A stretch of 60,513 nt of DNA from Nitrosomonas sp. Nm51 (GCF_900111165.1 NZ_FOGH01000015.1:1-60513); one strand, 5' to 3'; counted from the first letter of the stretch, positions 1 to 9,990 are shown. Translations and numbers: made by a program. The notes: generated by a model not told the origin, from the letters alone.

Positions 1-698
1 GTGCCTACGCCCACTATCTTTTGTAACCGCTCTGTAGCTTCATTCTTTTGGGCAATCTGCTTAATTTGCTTCTCCAGTTCTGCTATACGCTGATCCAGCG
101 CCTTCCAGTGTGCGCGTGCCAACTCAATCCCGCTTCTCGCCAGTAGCGGTAGCCGCGCCAACTCTTCTGCCTGCCTGCTAAACCAGCTCTCCAATTTATC
201 CGGCGTCTGACCAATCCAAATTCCAAACTCTGCCAGCAACCCCCTGATTCGGTTCATCTGCGCCGTGCGATCATTAACCAGCCCGGAGCGCAAGCGGTGC
301 AGCATCAGCAAGGATTGTTGCTCCTCGCATTTGATTGTCACAAAACGCATGTTGGGCCTGCCTGCCGCTTCACAAATCGCTTCGGCATCATTGATATCGT
401 TCTTGCTTTTGCGGCTTTTACGGTATGGCGATACGTATTCAGCCGCCATTATTCTCACCTCATGCCCCAGCTTGCCTAATTCCCGCGCCCAATAATGACT
501 GCCCGAACAGGCTTCAAAACCTATCAAACAACTGGAAATGTTTGCTGCCCAGGCAAGAAAATCTTCTCGCCGCAATGTCTTTACCAGCACTACGCGGTCA
601 TAGACATCAACACCATGCACATGCAGATAATGCTTCGAACTGTCCACACCTAAACGCTTGAATATTGCAATCCGCTCTGTTTTCGTTGAAACTCTCAT
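1..698 (-). CDS. IS110-family transposase, N-terminal part (runs off left edge)
   Basis: About 232 codons are visible on the minus strand, starting at ATG 698 behind a strong AGGAG ribosome site; the C-terminal catalytic-serine half lies outside the window. The N-terminal region reads GVDSSKHYLHVHG, then GFEACSGSHYWARELGKLGH and YRKSRKSKNDINDAEAICEA, which is the layout of the RuvC-like DEDD domain of IS110/IS1111 transposases: D14 near the start, an E in the second motif and the KNDxxDAEAI motif. A helical segment follows at residues ~150-230. These enzymes mobilise their element without classical terminal inverted repeats. Family call is secure; whether the copy is intact cannot be seen. 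Confidence 0.9.
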   Translation of the reverse strand, partial: MRVSTKTERIAIFKRLGVDSSKHYLHVHGVDVYDRVVLVKTLRREDFLAWAANISSCLIGFEACSGSHYWARELGKLGHEVRIMAAEYVSPYRKSRKSKNDINDAEAICEAAGRPNMRFVTIKCEEQQSLLMLHRLRSGLVNDRTAQMNRIRGLLAEFGIWIGQTPDKLESWFSRQAEELARLPLLARSGIELARAHWKALDQRIAELEKQIKQIAQKNEATERLQKIVGVG

Positions 699-794
699 TT
701 GACTTCTCCTCTTATTTTGATTGATTAATACTTCAATCCTGGCACACCGATGCCGTGCGGGGCTACCGCTTCGAGTAGGGGAAGTCCTTTCTAT

Positions 795-1018
795 TCAGTT
801 GACCGCTACAACTATGGCCAATCTTATGAAATAAAACTAATATTTCATCATATGCCGCCCACCAAAAAGGTGGGCCACGCTATGATGCTATAGCACACTG
901 TTCTTCCTTTTTTACTGCGTTGCAATTCGTTGCAATAACGCGCTATTACGCCTCATTGCGCCTTGCCAAAAAGGAAGAACGGTGGCACTCTAAACATCAT
1001 CCAACTAAGGATTCTAGG
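795..1018. repeat. 224-bp direct repeat, left copy, with long internal hairpin
   Basis: This stretch is nearly identical to 10958-11181, in the same orientation and of the same length. It contains a short hairpin CCCACC-aaaaa-GGTGGG (about 858-874) and a long one whose arms 896-912 and 968-984 pair over 17 bp (one T-G wobble). The second copy carries a compensating base-pair change in the same stem, so the fold looks maintained. The repeat ends just before the FMN reductase gene; the right copy ends exactly at the start codon of the PTS EIIA gene. No target-site duplication or transposase is seen in it. Confidence 0.85.
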
Positions 1019-1039
1019 TTAAACGGACAGTGTGCAATC

Positions 1040-1603
1040 GTGACTAAAATCATCGGCATTTCGGGCAGTCTGCGCAAAGATTCATTTAATACTGCTTTGC
1101 TTCGGGCAGCAAAGCAGTTGATTTCAGCGAAAGCCGCACTTGAAGTGACTACGCCTGAGGGTATTCCACTCTATAACGGTGACGTCGAGACTGAAGAAGG
1201 AATACCGCATGCTGTCGTTATGCTGCAGAATAAAATTGCGGCGGCCGACGGTATATTGCTCGCCACGCCTGAGTACAATTATTCAATACCGGGTGTATTA
1301 AAAAATACAATAGACTGGCTGTCACGACCGCCGGAAGCCATTCCACGTGTTTTCGGCGGACGTCCGGTAACCGTCATGGGCGCAACACCAGGTGGATTTG
1401 GCACGGCCATGTCCCAGAACGCCTGGTTGCCTGTGCTCAAAAGGTTAGGCACATGCCCCTGGTTTGGCAGTCAGTTGATGATTTCAAGAGCGCAGCAGGT
1501 TTTCGATGAGACTGGCAAATTAACAGACGAAGCGGTGCGCAAGCGACTTGAAGCGTTTGTTGCCGGATTTGTCAGGTTTATTCAATCCGGCAACAGCCGG
1601 TAA
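1040..1603 (+). CDS. NAD(P)H-dependent FMN reductase (flavodoxin-like)
   Basis: 187 residues from GTG 1040. The open frame extends upstream to 920, but that part lies in the repeat and does not resemble the family, so GTG giving MTKIIGISGSLRKDSFN is preferred; the ribosome site is weak. The FMN-phosphate loop GSLRKDSFN is at residues 8-16, and the conserved PEYNYSIPGVLKNTIDW segment follows in the middle. Both are hallmarks of the SsuE/ChrR/ArsH-type NADPH-dependent FMN reductase family, cytosolic flavodoxin-fold enzymes that pass electrons from NAD(P)H to FMN or quinones. It stands alone on the plus strand, right after the left direct repeat. Substrate cannot be inferred. Confidence 0.88.
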   Translation: MTKIIGISGSLRKDSFNTALLRAAKQLISAKAALEVTTPEGIPLYNGDVETEEGIPHAVVMLQNKIAAADGILLATPEYNYSIPGVLKNTIDWLSRPPEAIPRVFGGRPVTVMGATPGGFGTAMSQNAWLPVLKRLGTCPWFGSQLMISRAQQVFDETGKLTDEAVRKRLEAFVAGFVRFIQSGNSR

Positions 1604-1643
1604 CACCAGAAACTTCGACAATAAAGGCGAGTAAAGCAGAAAT

Positions 1644-1825
1644 TTGAGGACTGTAAATTAAACTGTGTAACTGCCTGGGTTAAACATACTCAATCAGTCG
1701 AGGCGGGCACACTGCGGCGTTATTCGTCGTCTTCATAGCTTGTGCTATGGCTCATCCTCCCGCCTTGCATTGCATCCCCGCCAGACACGCCCGATTGTTA
1801 CACTTATTTATTCGCGGCTCCTTAG
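1644..1825 (-). repeat. MITE-like dispersed repeat, family 1, copy A
   Basis: The reverse complement of this stretch matches 13585-13751: it starts CTAAGGAGCCGCGAATAAAT and continues through a shared GC-rich core. The ends are imperfect inverted repeats of roughly 30-35 bp (TTGAGGACTG...TGTGTAAC against GTTACA...CTCCTTAG). The element lies between the stop codons of the convergent FMN reductase and RTX lipase genes and could act as a bidirectional terminator. No open frame is supported in it. Confidence 0.7.
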
Positions 1826-1831
1826 ACGATT

Positions 1832-4800
1832 TCATACCCAAAGAGACGTAATGACCGGATCAAGTATTACCGCATAGTCGCTAGATAATTCAGTTTGCCC
1901 GATATCGGGTATGGCGAAACCTGACATGGCATCCACCAGATCCTCAACCCGGTCGTTTTGCAGTTTCAATCCATCGGAAGTTCTGAACCGTTCGATCTGA
2001 TAGGCCGGTCCAAGGTACCAGTTATTGATCACCAGCTTGTCACCGGTGCCGATGATGCTGACTTCAAGATTATTGCCGGCCTGCTGGAACCATACCTGGC
2101 TGGTGCTGACGTCAGGCAGGAATCGAACAACATCATTATTGCCTGCAGCGGAGTCGTTTTCGATTACTGTATCTGTACCATAACCGCGCCCAAAGACGTA
2201 TACGTCATTACCGGGTCCGCCCAGCAATGTATCCACACCTTCCCGCCCGTTGAGCCGGTCATTACCAGCTTCGCCCGTGAGTATATTGCCGGCATCGTTG
2301 CCAACCAGATTGTTACCGTGTTCATTGCCATTCCCGTTAATCGCTGCACCGTCTATCAAAACCAGGTCTTCGACATTTGCGCCTAACGTATAACTGATGC
2401 TCGACCGAACTCTATCGGTTCCCTGATCGCCGAATTCAATGACAACATCCCCTGCATTGTCCACTATATAAATATCATCGCCAGAACCGCCGATCAGCGT
2501 GTCCGCACCTTCCCGTCCATTGAGCCGGTCGTTACCTGCGTTACCAGCGAGGATGTTGTCGCTATTGTTGCCAATCAGATTGTTGTCAAGATCATTACCC
2601 GTTCCATCAATCACTGATTCTTCAATTAGCACCAAATTCTCGACGTTAGCACTAAGTGTGTAGCTTACACTCGACCGCACCATGTCGATGCCTTCATCGG
2701 CAAACTCGATAATGGCGTCATTATTATCGCCAATAATATAAATATCATCTCCAATGCCGCCAATCAGGGTATCTAAGCCTTCATTGCCGTTGAGCCGGTC
2801 GTTGCCTGCGTTACCCGTCAGCACGTTGTTTGCGCTGTTGCCGATCAAACGATTATCCAGTGCATTGCCGGTGCCGTCGATAGTATTCGCTCCAATAAGG
2901 TTCAGATTTTCGATATTACCGACAAGGCCATAGGAAATGGATGACCGTACGGTATCTGTACCTTCATCCGTATTTTCTAACACACTATCCAGTGCACTAT
3001 TGACAACGTAAATATCATCACCCACACCACCGATCATCGTATCGTTGCCTGCGCCGCCATTGAGCCGGTCGTTACCGGCATATCCGCGCAATATATCGTC
3101 ACCCGCGCGCCCGTTGAGGATATCATCGCCTGTTCCGCCATCCAGCGTATCGACACCGGATGTGCCGCTAAGCTTCATTCCCAGGCCGTTGACATTGATG
3201 TCGAAGGTGTCCGATACCGTCAGATTGCCGGTATCCGTCGCAGCAACCGTAACGCTATACACGCCTGATACATCCGGTGTGCCGTTGAATGTCAGCGACT
3301 GCGCATCAAAACTGAGCCATGCGGGCAATGGATTTCCATCAGAAAGTGTCGCACTGTACGTCAGCATGTCCCCGGCATCCGGGTCAGTAAATGCATTCGC
3401 GTCTACGGTATAACTGAACGCAGCGCCTGCGGTGGCTTCCCGGTCCGGCAGCACGACTGAAAGCTCCGGTACCCGGTTGCTATCCAGTATCGTCAGGATT
3501 GCTGTCAGATCCCAGACGGTGCCACTTTCGCTGAATTCGATTAGTTCCACAGAATAGGGCGTAATGCCATTGTTTTCCAGATAACCCCGAATAGTCAGGG
3601 TGTCATCCGTATCTATAATAGAAAGCACCAGGTCCTGACCAAAGCGCCCGACATGGATTTGATCGGGCATTACGCCAAAACCAAACCGTATGGTGTCAGT
3701 CTTCCCGGAAGCTGTGTCGTAGCTGTTAACCGTGTCATTCCCCAAGTCCCTGTCAAACAAATAGGTATCATCACCTGCCCCGCCGGTCAAAGTATCGTTT
3801 CCGGTGCCGCCATTTAGAAAATCGTCACCACTGCCGCCATCCAGTGTATCATTGCCGCCTTCGCCGTAAATGATGTCATCCGTACCCTGACCTGTAATAA
3901 CATTGTCGAATTCCTGTGGGTCAAGTGTTGATACTGGGTTGGCCAGCGCGATAAGCTCGGCCATCGTCAATACGGAGCCATCGTCAAATTGGATACGTTC
4001 CAGTCCCAAACCCGGCAAATCGGTCGAGTTCGGCAGGACAATTTCAACACCGCCGCCGGTCCAGGCCATGGTGAGCGTTGCGTGCGTGGTTTGAGAATAT
4101 AAATCTTCTATAGATTCGAGATCTTCAAATTCATATCTCACTTCCCGTATCCCTTCAGCGACTTTTTCTCCCCATGTAAACGAGATATCCTCTTGGCTTA
4201 TACCTATCAGCCTGAGAGTATCTTGTGCTATGGGCCCAGGCGGGAACCTGTAATCTAAATTAGAACTCTGAGATTTATCAAGGCTAGTACCGAAATAGTC
4301 AAAGTCATCTATCATCCACAGTTGCGTCCCCGTATCCCAGATTGTGTCGAACCCGGATTCATCGGCAAACATGATGTATCTGTCTTCGCTGAACCAGCCA
4401 TCCAAAACATCATTTCCATCTCCACCTATCAGGGTATCTCGGGCATAATTGCCATAGAGGATGTCACCACCGGTATTACCGTACACAAAGCCGCCGATAT
4501 AAGGTGAGCTATCCGCGAAATAATACACCTCGTTACCAAGCCAGACTTTGCCGGATGCATAGAGCGTATCGTCTCCACCACCGCCATCGATGATCGATAT
4601 TTCGCTGTGGAAACTCACGTCGCTCTGGCCGGTTCCATCATTGTATTGATACCAGTTGCCATTCTTGAAACCTTCAATAACATTATCACTGTCGCCGCCC
4701 TGAATGCGTTCTATCTGCGTATCCAGGGTGGTCGTGCTTTGCCAGCGCTGCTGAACAACGGTGGTGTCCGGATCGGGTTGCGCTGGATCAGTGCTGTATA

Positions 4801-7800
4801 CGACGACACCGATGATTTCGCCGTGATCGTAAACGTAAGTGTAACCACCCTGCCAGTAATCAAATGCAATACGGGCAAAACTGCCGATTGGATAAAATTT
4901 CGTCTCAAGCGCGGGCGCTGTGAACACAGTGTTTTGTACCGGCGTGTTTACAGAAGATGACGTGTTTAATACTTCCACCCGGGTATTGGTATAAACAAGG
5001 CTGCTGTTCTGGCGTTGTATGACTGCGCTGTCATCTGTTGTATCCAGGACTGTAAAACGCTGCGTCTTGGTGTGCGTTTCAAATTCGGAGACCGATTCGG
5101 CGCTGTAAGTGGCTGCATCGACTTGCCTGTACAGCCCGTAGTATGAATCATCGGTGTTGTTCAGTACATCATTGGCCCATTGCGCGCGCGCCGCATCGAG
5201 AAAATCCGCCTGCAACTGGTCGATATCAACCACAGGCTCCGGTGAGGCCAGCCAGTCTGCAACGCTCACCGCAGCATTGTTTTCGTCCAGAACCACCCAG
5301 AGATGGGAAGTCATGAAATAGTCTTTCAGCGTCAACGTCGCGCTGCCGCCGCGCAGCGCCAGAATCAGATCGTCTCCTGTCTGCTGATGGCGCAGATCGG
5401 CCAGTACCGTACCATCCGTCAGTTTGACAAAACCCGATCCTGTGCCGGATTCCACCGCCACATCGTTACCCAGCGAGCCCCAGCCGAAAAGATAGGTGTC
5501 GACGCCGTCACCGCCGATCAGGATATCGTCGCCACCGGCCCCATCCAGGCTGTCGTTGCCTGCATAGCCTTCTATGCGGTCGTTCTCGCCCGTTCCGGTC
5601 AGAACATCGTCGCCCGGCGTACCGCCATAAGCCTCGACAGCGAGAGCGTTCATCTGGTCGGCATCCAGTGTCGAGCCGTCGCCGAAACGCAGCGCGGAGA
5701 CGTTCGGCCCTTCGCCAAACCAGCCTGTAAACAGAATGCTGTCCTGCGTGTCTGTAATGCGCATCAGCAAAGCGCCGTCGGCCAACCGGAAAAACTGCAG
5801 ATCGCTCGCGGCAATTCCGGCGCCCAGCTGCACTTCATCACCGGTAGCATCATCGGCGCTGGTTTGGGCGATGGTGTCGGTTCCATCGCCACGCGAGAAT
5901 AGATAGACATCGGCGCCGGTGCCACCCGCCAGCCAGTCTGCGCCGAGGCCGCCTTCAAGCCGGTCGTCGCCGCCGCCGCCCAGAATATAATCACTGCCGT
6001 CGTAGCTTTTAAGCGTGTCGTCATGGGCGCCGCCCTGAATCAGATCGTCCCCCGCGCCCGTATATGCATGCGTAACCGGCTGCCCAAAATACGACGCCGC
6101 ATTCAGATTCAAAACCACGTCTTCGGTCAAATTCCTGCTCACCCATGATTCGAGATCGATACTCTGCGTGCCGTGGTCATAGTATATCTGGGCATCCATG
6201 CCGTAGAGCGCAGGCCCCAGGTCTATTATCTCGCCGTTCTCCAGCACCATTTGCAGGGCGCTGATGCCATCGCGCCATGCCGCGCCGACGGGCGCGTTGG
6301 CCGGTATTGCAGCAGGCTCGGTCAGCGACGTGGCGGACAGACTGAGTCCGAGTCCAAGTGGTTCGTTAGCCGAATTTGAAGCCACACCGGCAACATCGGC
6401 AAAAATAATCGTGTTCTTCCCCAGAACATCTTCTATGATGTCGCCTTGCTCCACGCCGATATAGGTGTCGTCTCCCTGTCCGCCCAGCATAGTATCCCTG
6501 CCGCTGCCGCCGATCAGCGTGTCGTTGCCGCCATGACCGATCAACCGGTCGTCTCCGCTTCCACCGTCAAGCGTATCGTCGCCATGATACTGCAGTGCAA
6601 TATCGCTGGCGTCTCCAAAGAGACTATCGTTACCCGCGCCGCCTTCAAGATAGTCCGACCCACCTTCGCCAGACAAACGGTCGTTTCCGTCTCCGCCGCT
6701 CAGATAATCGTCGCCATGCAGCGATGCGGCCAGCGACGACGGACGGTTATCGCCGGTTATCATGTCGTCACCCGCCTGACCCAGAATGACGTCATTACCA
6801 CCGTCACCGAACACCACGTCATTATCCTTGCCCGCATCGATAAAATCGTTGCCGCCCTGCGCAAATATCCAGTCATTTCCGGCGCCGCCGTAGATCACAT
6901 CGTCATCGCCCGTTTCGAGCGCAATCGTATCCAGCGTTGTTGAAAAACTGTAGGACCGAATGTATAGATCTGTGTTGTTTTCGGTCGCTTCCGTTCGGGC
7001 AACAGTCCAGTCGCGGTTAACCGCATTAATGCTGACATCGCCTTCGATAGTGTCGTCACCGCCCATGCTCATCAGAATGTCTTTGCCCAGGCCGCCCAGC
7101 AGAATATCCTTCTCCGTCTCGCCGATCAGCACATCGGCGCCCGCACCGCCGTCGAGCAGATCGCCGCGCTGCCCGCCGGACGCCTGCGTTTCACCCAGCG
7201 CGTATGCTTCATCGAACGTGTATTCGGTCTCGGCATAAAGCCGATCGCCATCTTCATCGCCCACAACGATGTCGCTGCCTGCTCCGCCCAATATAATATC
7301 GTTATCCGCTCCGCCCGCCAGATCATCCTGCCCGGCGCCACCCTCGATACGGTCGTCACCACCCTTCGCTGAAACATCATCATTACCGCCAAAACCCTGG
7401 ATCAGATCGTTGCCGTCGCTGCCAAACAGTATGTCCACACGGCCGGGTTCTTCTTCGGCGCCGACAATCACATTGCCCAGTTCGTCATAACCGGTCTGAA
7501 CGCCGTCAGTATCCGTGTCCAGATCTTCCGGCTGCAGATCGCCCAAAATGGTACGCTCGTAAGCCGGTGTGTCGGGCGGCGCGCTTTCTCCCAACGTAAT
7601 GCCGAGCCGGCCGTCCTGCCAGGCTTTGATCAATACGCCGCTGCCATCGGCCGCTTTGACCAGCAGATCGTTCGAACCGTTATCTTGAGATAACAGCAAA
7701 TACTCCAGGCCATTGTGCTGGTCGATCCAGTTATCGCCGATCTTTATCCAATCCTGGTCATCGTTAACACCGTCTTTACCCTGAACGGTTAACGCACCAA

Positions 7801-9418
7801 ACCGGATCAATCCCAGGCCGTCAACATCCAGTACCGTGTCTACGCCGTCGCCGGCGCTGACGATATACGTGTCCGTCCCCTTGCCGCCTTCAAGATAATC
7901 GTTGCTTTCCAGTCCCTGCAGCGTGTCGTTTCCGCCGCCGCCATAAAGACGGTCTTTTGACGCCGAGCCAGCCGGTGTTTCTGTTGCATCACTACCAAAG
8001 AAATAACGCGGCGTGTTGTCAAACAATCCACCCTGTTGAATTTTGTAACCCGTGGCAGCGTCTTCAAAATAAATATCCGATCTCAGATACGGATGGACGC
8101 CAAAATCGTGGCTGTCTATCCGGGCAAACGGGTTGTAGGGATTCTGATCATTGGTATTGAACCACAGCTTGCGCGCCAGCATAGTGGCGCGGTCGATCAG
8201 ATATTGATCCGAGATCGCGCCGGCACCGCTTGCCGGGTTAAAACGATCCAGCGCGCCGTCAACATTAAATACACTGTAGTCCGCGCCTTCCAGTACAAAG
8301 GGGTTCAGCGCCGTCAACGCATAACGGGCGGCTAGTCCTAGCGTATTATTGTCTGTGGCGAGGTTAATAATCTCGTTCACAGACAGACCCGGCAAAGCAG
8401 TCAATTGCGCTGCGCTGGAACCAGTGAAATTATCCAGCTTTGTCCTGAAATCCGGATCATTCAGATTGGTGTAAAAGGCTTCGCGGTCGCCTCCTGCAGT
8501 CTTAAGACCTTCATCCAAAAAAAACTGGCCATTTGCCGGGTTCTGAATAATTACACGTATCGCGTCAAGCGCGGACTCAAGTGTTGTATTGTTATTTTCA
8601 CCAGAGGCATTGATTAATGAATTTAGCTCACCCTGGCTTACATTAGGTGCAAGCTGGAAATAAATTGACTGAACAGCCAGTGCATCAGTCAGTATTTTGA
8701 TGCTGTGATTGAGCGAAACCTCAGGACTGGCAACACCGCCAAGCTGATCTTCTACAATTACGTTGATCGGTGGAGAAACATCGTAGCCCAGACCGGCAAC
8801 AGGACTTATATTGAATCCGTCGCCGACAACCGCTTCGATATTGCTGAATTTGGCCGGATCGTACCGGGTTGGAATACCCCACGCATTTTGCATCATATTG
8901 AGCAGGTCGCCAAAGATGCCACCCTGTCCCGGAGTGTTGTACAGATACGCATGGGTAATGTTGTCGGCAAATTGTGCATCAACCGCCAGATCGGTCGCCA
9001 GAAACCCGCCCAGGCTGTGGCCGGTGACGGTAAAATTCTGCGGTAGTATCTCAGCATCAATCCACGCCTGAACCTGGCTTTTGAGACTCAGGTATTGCGG
9101 CTGCAGTGTCGTGCTGCCAAACAACGCGATATTAACCAGATCAGTCAGCAAATCCGCCGGATCAGTGGCTTCCGTTCCGCGAATTGCCAGATAAGTTTCG
9201 CCCGTATTGTTGTCTCTGAAAACTGTCGCTGAAAGACCGGTTGCATCGATGTGTTGGTCTACCACTTCATATCTGAGTGTGAAGGCATCGGCTTGAGTTG
9301 CGGGAAATGCTGCATCATTTATTAATTTGTCTCGATCTGGAATACCTGCAGTTAAATTTTTTGCATAAGAAGCTAATGCCAATTCGGCTTGTTTGAAGTA
9401 TTCAACATGTTGACTCAT
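1832..9418 (-). CDS. giant RTX lipase (class 3 lipase head, type I secreted)
   Basis: 2528 residues, start ATG 9418. The first ~210 residues are a class 3 lipase-like alpha/beta hydrolase with the nucleophile elbow GHSLGG (Ser135) and the oxyanion-region motif AIRGTE near residue 80. The rest is a secretion and calcium-binding tail: dense GGxGxDxLx RTX nonapeptide blocks (from about residue 490, main block ~670-980, further blocks to ~1890), haemolysin-related domains, a cadherin/dystroglycan-like Ig domain (~1980-2080), then three 90-residue tandem units. There is no N-terminal signal peptide. The C-terminus ends in hydrophobic TSLWV, as in type I secretion substrates. A lipoprotein gene lies 9 bp upstream in the same operon. 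A T1SS is encoded at 38.5-43 kb. Family knowledge predicts extracellular lipase or phospholipase activity; the natural substrate is unknown. Confidence 0.9.
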   Translation of the reverse strand: MSQHVEYFKQAELALASYAKNLTAGIPDRDKLINDAAFPATQADAFTLRYEVVDQHIDATGLSATVFRDNNTGETYLAIRGTEATDPADLLTDLVNIALFGSTTLQPQYLSLKSQVQAWIDAEILPQNFTVTGHSLGGFLATDLAVDAQFADNITHAYLYNTPGQGGIFGDLLNMMQNAWGIPTRYDPAKFSNIEAVVGDGFNISPVAGLGYDVSPPINVIVEDQLGGVASPEVSLNHSIKILTDALAVQSIYFQLAPNVSQGELNSLINASGENNNTTLESALDAIRVIIQNPANGQFFLDEGLKTAGGDREAFYTNLNDPDFRTKLDNFTGSSAAQLTALPGLSVNEIINLATDNNTLGLAARYALTALNPFVLEGADYSVFNVDGALDRFNPASGAGAISDQYLIDRATMLARKLWFNTNDQNPYNPFARIDSHDFGVHPYLRSDIYFEDAATGYKIQQGGLFDNTPRYFFGSDATETPAGSASKDRLYGGGGNDTLQGLESNDYLEGGKGTDTYIVSAGDGVDTVLDVDGLGLIRFGALTVQGKDGVNDDQDWIKIGDNWIDQHNGLEYLLLSQDNGSNDLLVKAADGSGVLIKAWQDGRLGITLGESAPPDTPAYERTILGDLQPEDLDTDTDGVQTGYDELGNVIVGAEEEPGRVDILFGSDGNDLIQGFGGNDDVSAKGGDDRIEGGAGQDDLAGGADNDIILGGAGSDIVVGDEDGDRLYAETEYTFDEAYALGETQASGGQRGDLLDGGAGADVLIGETEKDILLGGLGKDILMSMGGDDTIEGDVSINAVNRDWTVARTEATENNTDLYIRSYSFSTTLDTIALETGDDDVIYGGAGNDWIFAQGGNDFIDAGKDNDVVFGDGGNDVILGQAGDDMITGDNRPSSLAASLHGDDYLSGGDGNDRLSGEGGSDYLEGGAGNDSLFGDASDIALQYHGDDTLDGGSGDDRLIGHGGNDTLIGGSGRDTMLGGQGDDTYIGVEQGDIIEDVLGKNTIIFADVAGVASNSANEPLGLGLSLSATSLTEPAAIPANAPVGAAWRDGISALQMVLENGEIIDLGPALYGMDAQIYYDHGTQSIDLESWVSRNLTEDVVLNLNAASYFGQPVTHAYTGAGDDLIQGGAHDDTLKSYDGSDYILGGGGDDRLEGGLGADWLAGGTGADVYLFSRGDGTDTIAQTSADDATGDEVQLGAGIAASDLQFFRLADGALLMRITDTQDSILFTGWFGEGPNVSALRFGDGSTLDADQMNALAVEAYGGTPGDDVLTGTGENDRIEGYAGNDSLDGAGGDDILIGGDGVDTYLFGWGSLGNDVAVESGTGSGFVKLTDGTVLADLRHQQTGDDLILALRGGSATLTLKDYFMTSHLWVVLDENNAAVSVADWLASPEPVVDIDQLQADFLDAARAQWANDVLNNTDDSYYGLYRQVDAATYSAESVSEFETHTKTQRFTVLDTTDDSAVIQRQNSSLVYTNTRVEVLNTSSSVNTPVQNTVFTAPALETKFYPIGSFARIAFDYWQGGYTYVYDHGEIIGVVVYSTDPAQPDPDTTVVQQRWQSTTTLDTQIERIQGGDSDNVIEGFKNGNWYQYNDGTGQSDVSFHSEISIIDGGGGDDTLYASGKVWLGNEVYYFADSSPYIGGFVYGNTGGDILYGNYARDTLIGGDGNDVLDGWFSEDRYIMFADESGFDTIWDTGTQLWMIDDFDYFGTSLDKSQSSNLDYRFPPGPIAQDTLRLIGISQEDISFTWGEKVAEGIREVRYEFEDLESIEDLYSQTTHATLTMAWTGGGVEIVLPNSTDLPGLGLERIQFDDGSVLTMAELIALANPVSTLDPQEFDNVITGQGTDDIIYGEGGNDTLDGGSGDDFLNGGTGNDTLTGGAGDDTYLFDRDLGNDTVNSYDTASGKTDTIRFGFGVMPDQIHVGRFGQDLVLSIIDTDDTLTIRGYLENNGITPYSVELIEFSESGTVWDLTAILTILDSNRVPELSVVLPDREATAGAAFSYTVDANAFTDPDAGDMLTYSATLSDGNPLPAWLSFDAQSLTFNGTPDVSGVYSVTVAATDTGNLTVSDTFDINVNGLGMKLSGTSGVDTLDGGTGDDILNGRAGDDILRGYAGNDRLNGGAGNDTMIGGVGDDIYVVNSALDSVLENTDEGTDTVRSSISYGLVGNIENLNLIGANTIDGTGNALDNRLIGNSANNVLTGNAGNDRLNGNEGLDTLIGGIGDDIYIIGDNNDAIIEFADEGIDMVRSSVSYTLSANVENLVLIEESVIDGTGNDLDNNLIGNNSDNILAGNAGNDRLNGREGADTLIGGSGDDIYIVDNAGDVVIEFGDQGTDRVRSSISYTLGANVEDLVLIDGAAINGNGNEHGNNLVGNDAGNILTGEAGNDRLNGREGVDTLLGGPGNDVYVFGRGYGTDTVIENDSAAGNNDVVRFLPDVSTSQVWFQQAGNNLEVSIIGTGDKLVINNWYLGPAYQIERFRTSDGLKLQNDRVEDLVDAMSGFAIPDIGQTELSSDYAVILDPVITSLWV
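2251..3060 (-). repeat. three tandem 270-bp units inside the RTX lipase gene
   Basis: The 10-mer tgagccggtc recurs at 2251, 2521, 2791 and 3061, an exact 270-bp period, so three 90-residue units lie between about residues 2120 and 2390. Each unit encodes GNDRLNG, an RTX turn DTLIGG-GDDIYI, and a VRSS-SYTL-NVE-L-LI segment followed by GNxLDNxLIGN. The exact spacing suggests expansion by tandem duplication, followed by point divergence. Confidence 0.9.
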
Positions 9419-9427
9419 TATTTTTCC

Positions 9428-9874
9428 CTACTCTTTGATAAAAATTTGTTTATTCAAATTATTAAGCCCTGCTTCTTCTGGGCAGCTAAATGAGGAAGGA
9501 TGCCAGGGCCCCGGCATATCCCCTCCGCGCCTTACATAACTGATCGATTCACCAAGTAACTTACTATCGGTTTTCCGATAAACTTTGGTATGAAGCTGGT
9601 AAATGTCAGGATTTCCTTTTCTAAAATAATTCTGGAACGATTCGTAATAAAATTTGTCCTCTGGTTTAGCCAACCGCTTGGCCGGAACAAGTATCTGCCC
9701 ATATTTATTAAATCTTTCAACCGGCAATGTCACCGTCTCATACACCCTGATGCCGCCATCTTTTTCACACAGCCGCCTGACTTCAGCATCCGCCATAATT
9801 TGCGATGGCGTTGCGCAGGCGCTGAGCAACGGCAGAACGATTGTTGTAAGTAAAAACATGCGGGAAGTTTTCAT
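9428..9874 (-). CDS. small lipoprotein upstream of the RTX lipase
   Basis: 148 residues with a lipoprotein signal peptide and lipobox LLSAC (Cys19 lipidated), so it should be anchored in the envelope after processing by signal peptidase II. The mature part has no family that I can name; it contains RRLCEKDGGIRVYETVTLP and a C-terminal FSCPEEAG segment, so two further cysteines could form a disulfide. Its stop is 9 bp before the lipase start, and both are presumably co-transcribed, with this gene first. A lipoprotein paired with a secreted lipase could be a chaperone, a surface anchor or a self-protection protein; the sequence does not decide. The gene call is firm, the function unknown. Confidence 0.8.
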   Translation of the reverse strand: MKTSRMFLLTTIVLPLLSACATPSQIMADAEVRRLCEKDGGIRVYETVTLPVERFNKYGQILVPAKRLAKPEDKFYYESFQNYFRKGNPDIYQLHTKVYRKTDSKLLGESISYVRRGGDMPGPWHPSSFSCPEEAGLNNLNKQIFIKE

Positions 9875-9990
9875 GCAGGGAACCTCTATTGAAATCTATT
9901 GCTGAAACTAAAGGCAAAAAAGGCGTTATTTCTCTGATTTGAATCCATATCCCGAGCATACGGCCCGCTCGGCAATAACTTGAGCATAAA

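Noticed and set aside
920..1039. N-terminal extension of the FMN reductase frame
   Set aside because: It lies in the direct repeat and has no family similarity; GTG 1040 gives the normal N-terminus.
2251..7950. Periodic repeats taken as a possible CRISPR array or minisatellite
   Set aside because: The period is in frame and encodes RTX nonapeptides and 90-residue units; there are no spacers.
1958..9071. Many plus-strand open frames (up to 199 codons) opposite the lipase gene
   Set aside because: They are antisense readings of RTX repeats with low-complexity composition; the minus-strand frame carries the recognisable domains.
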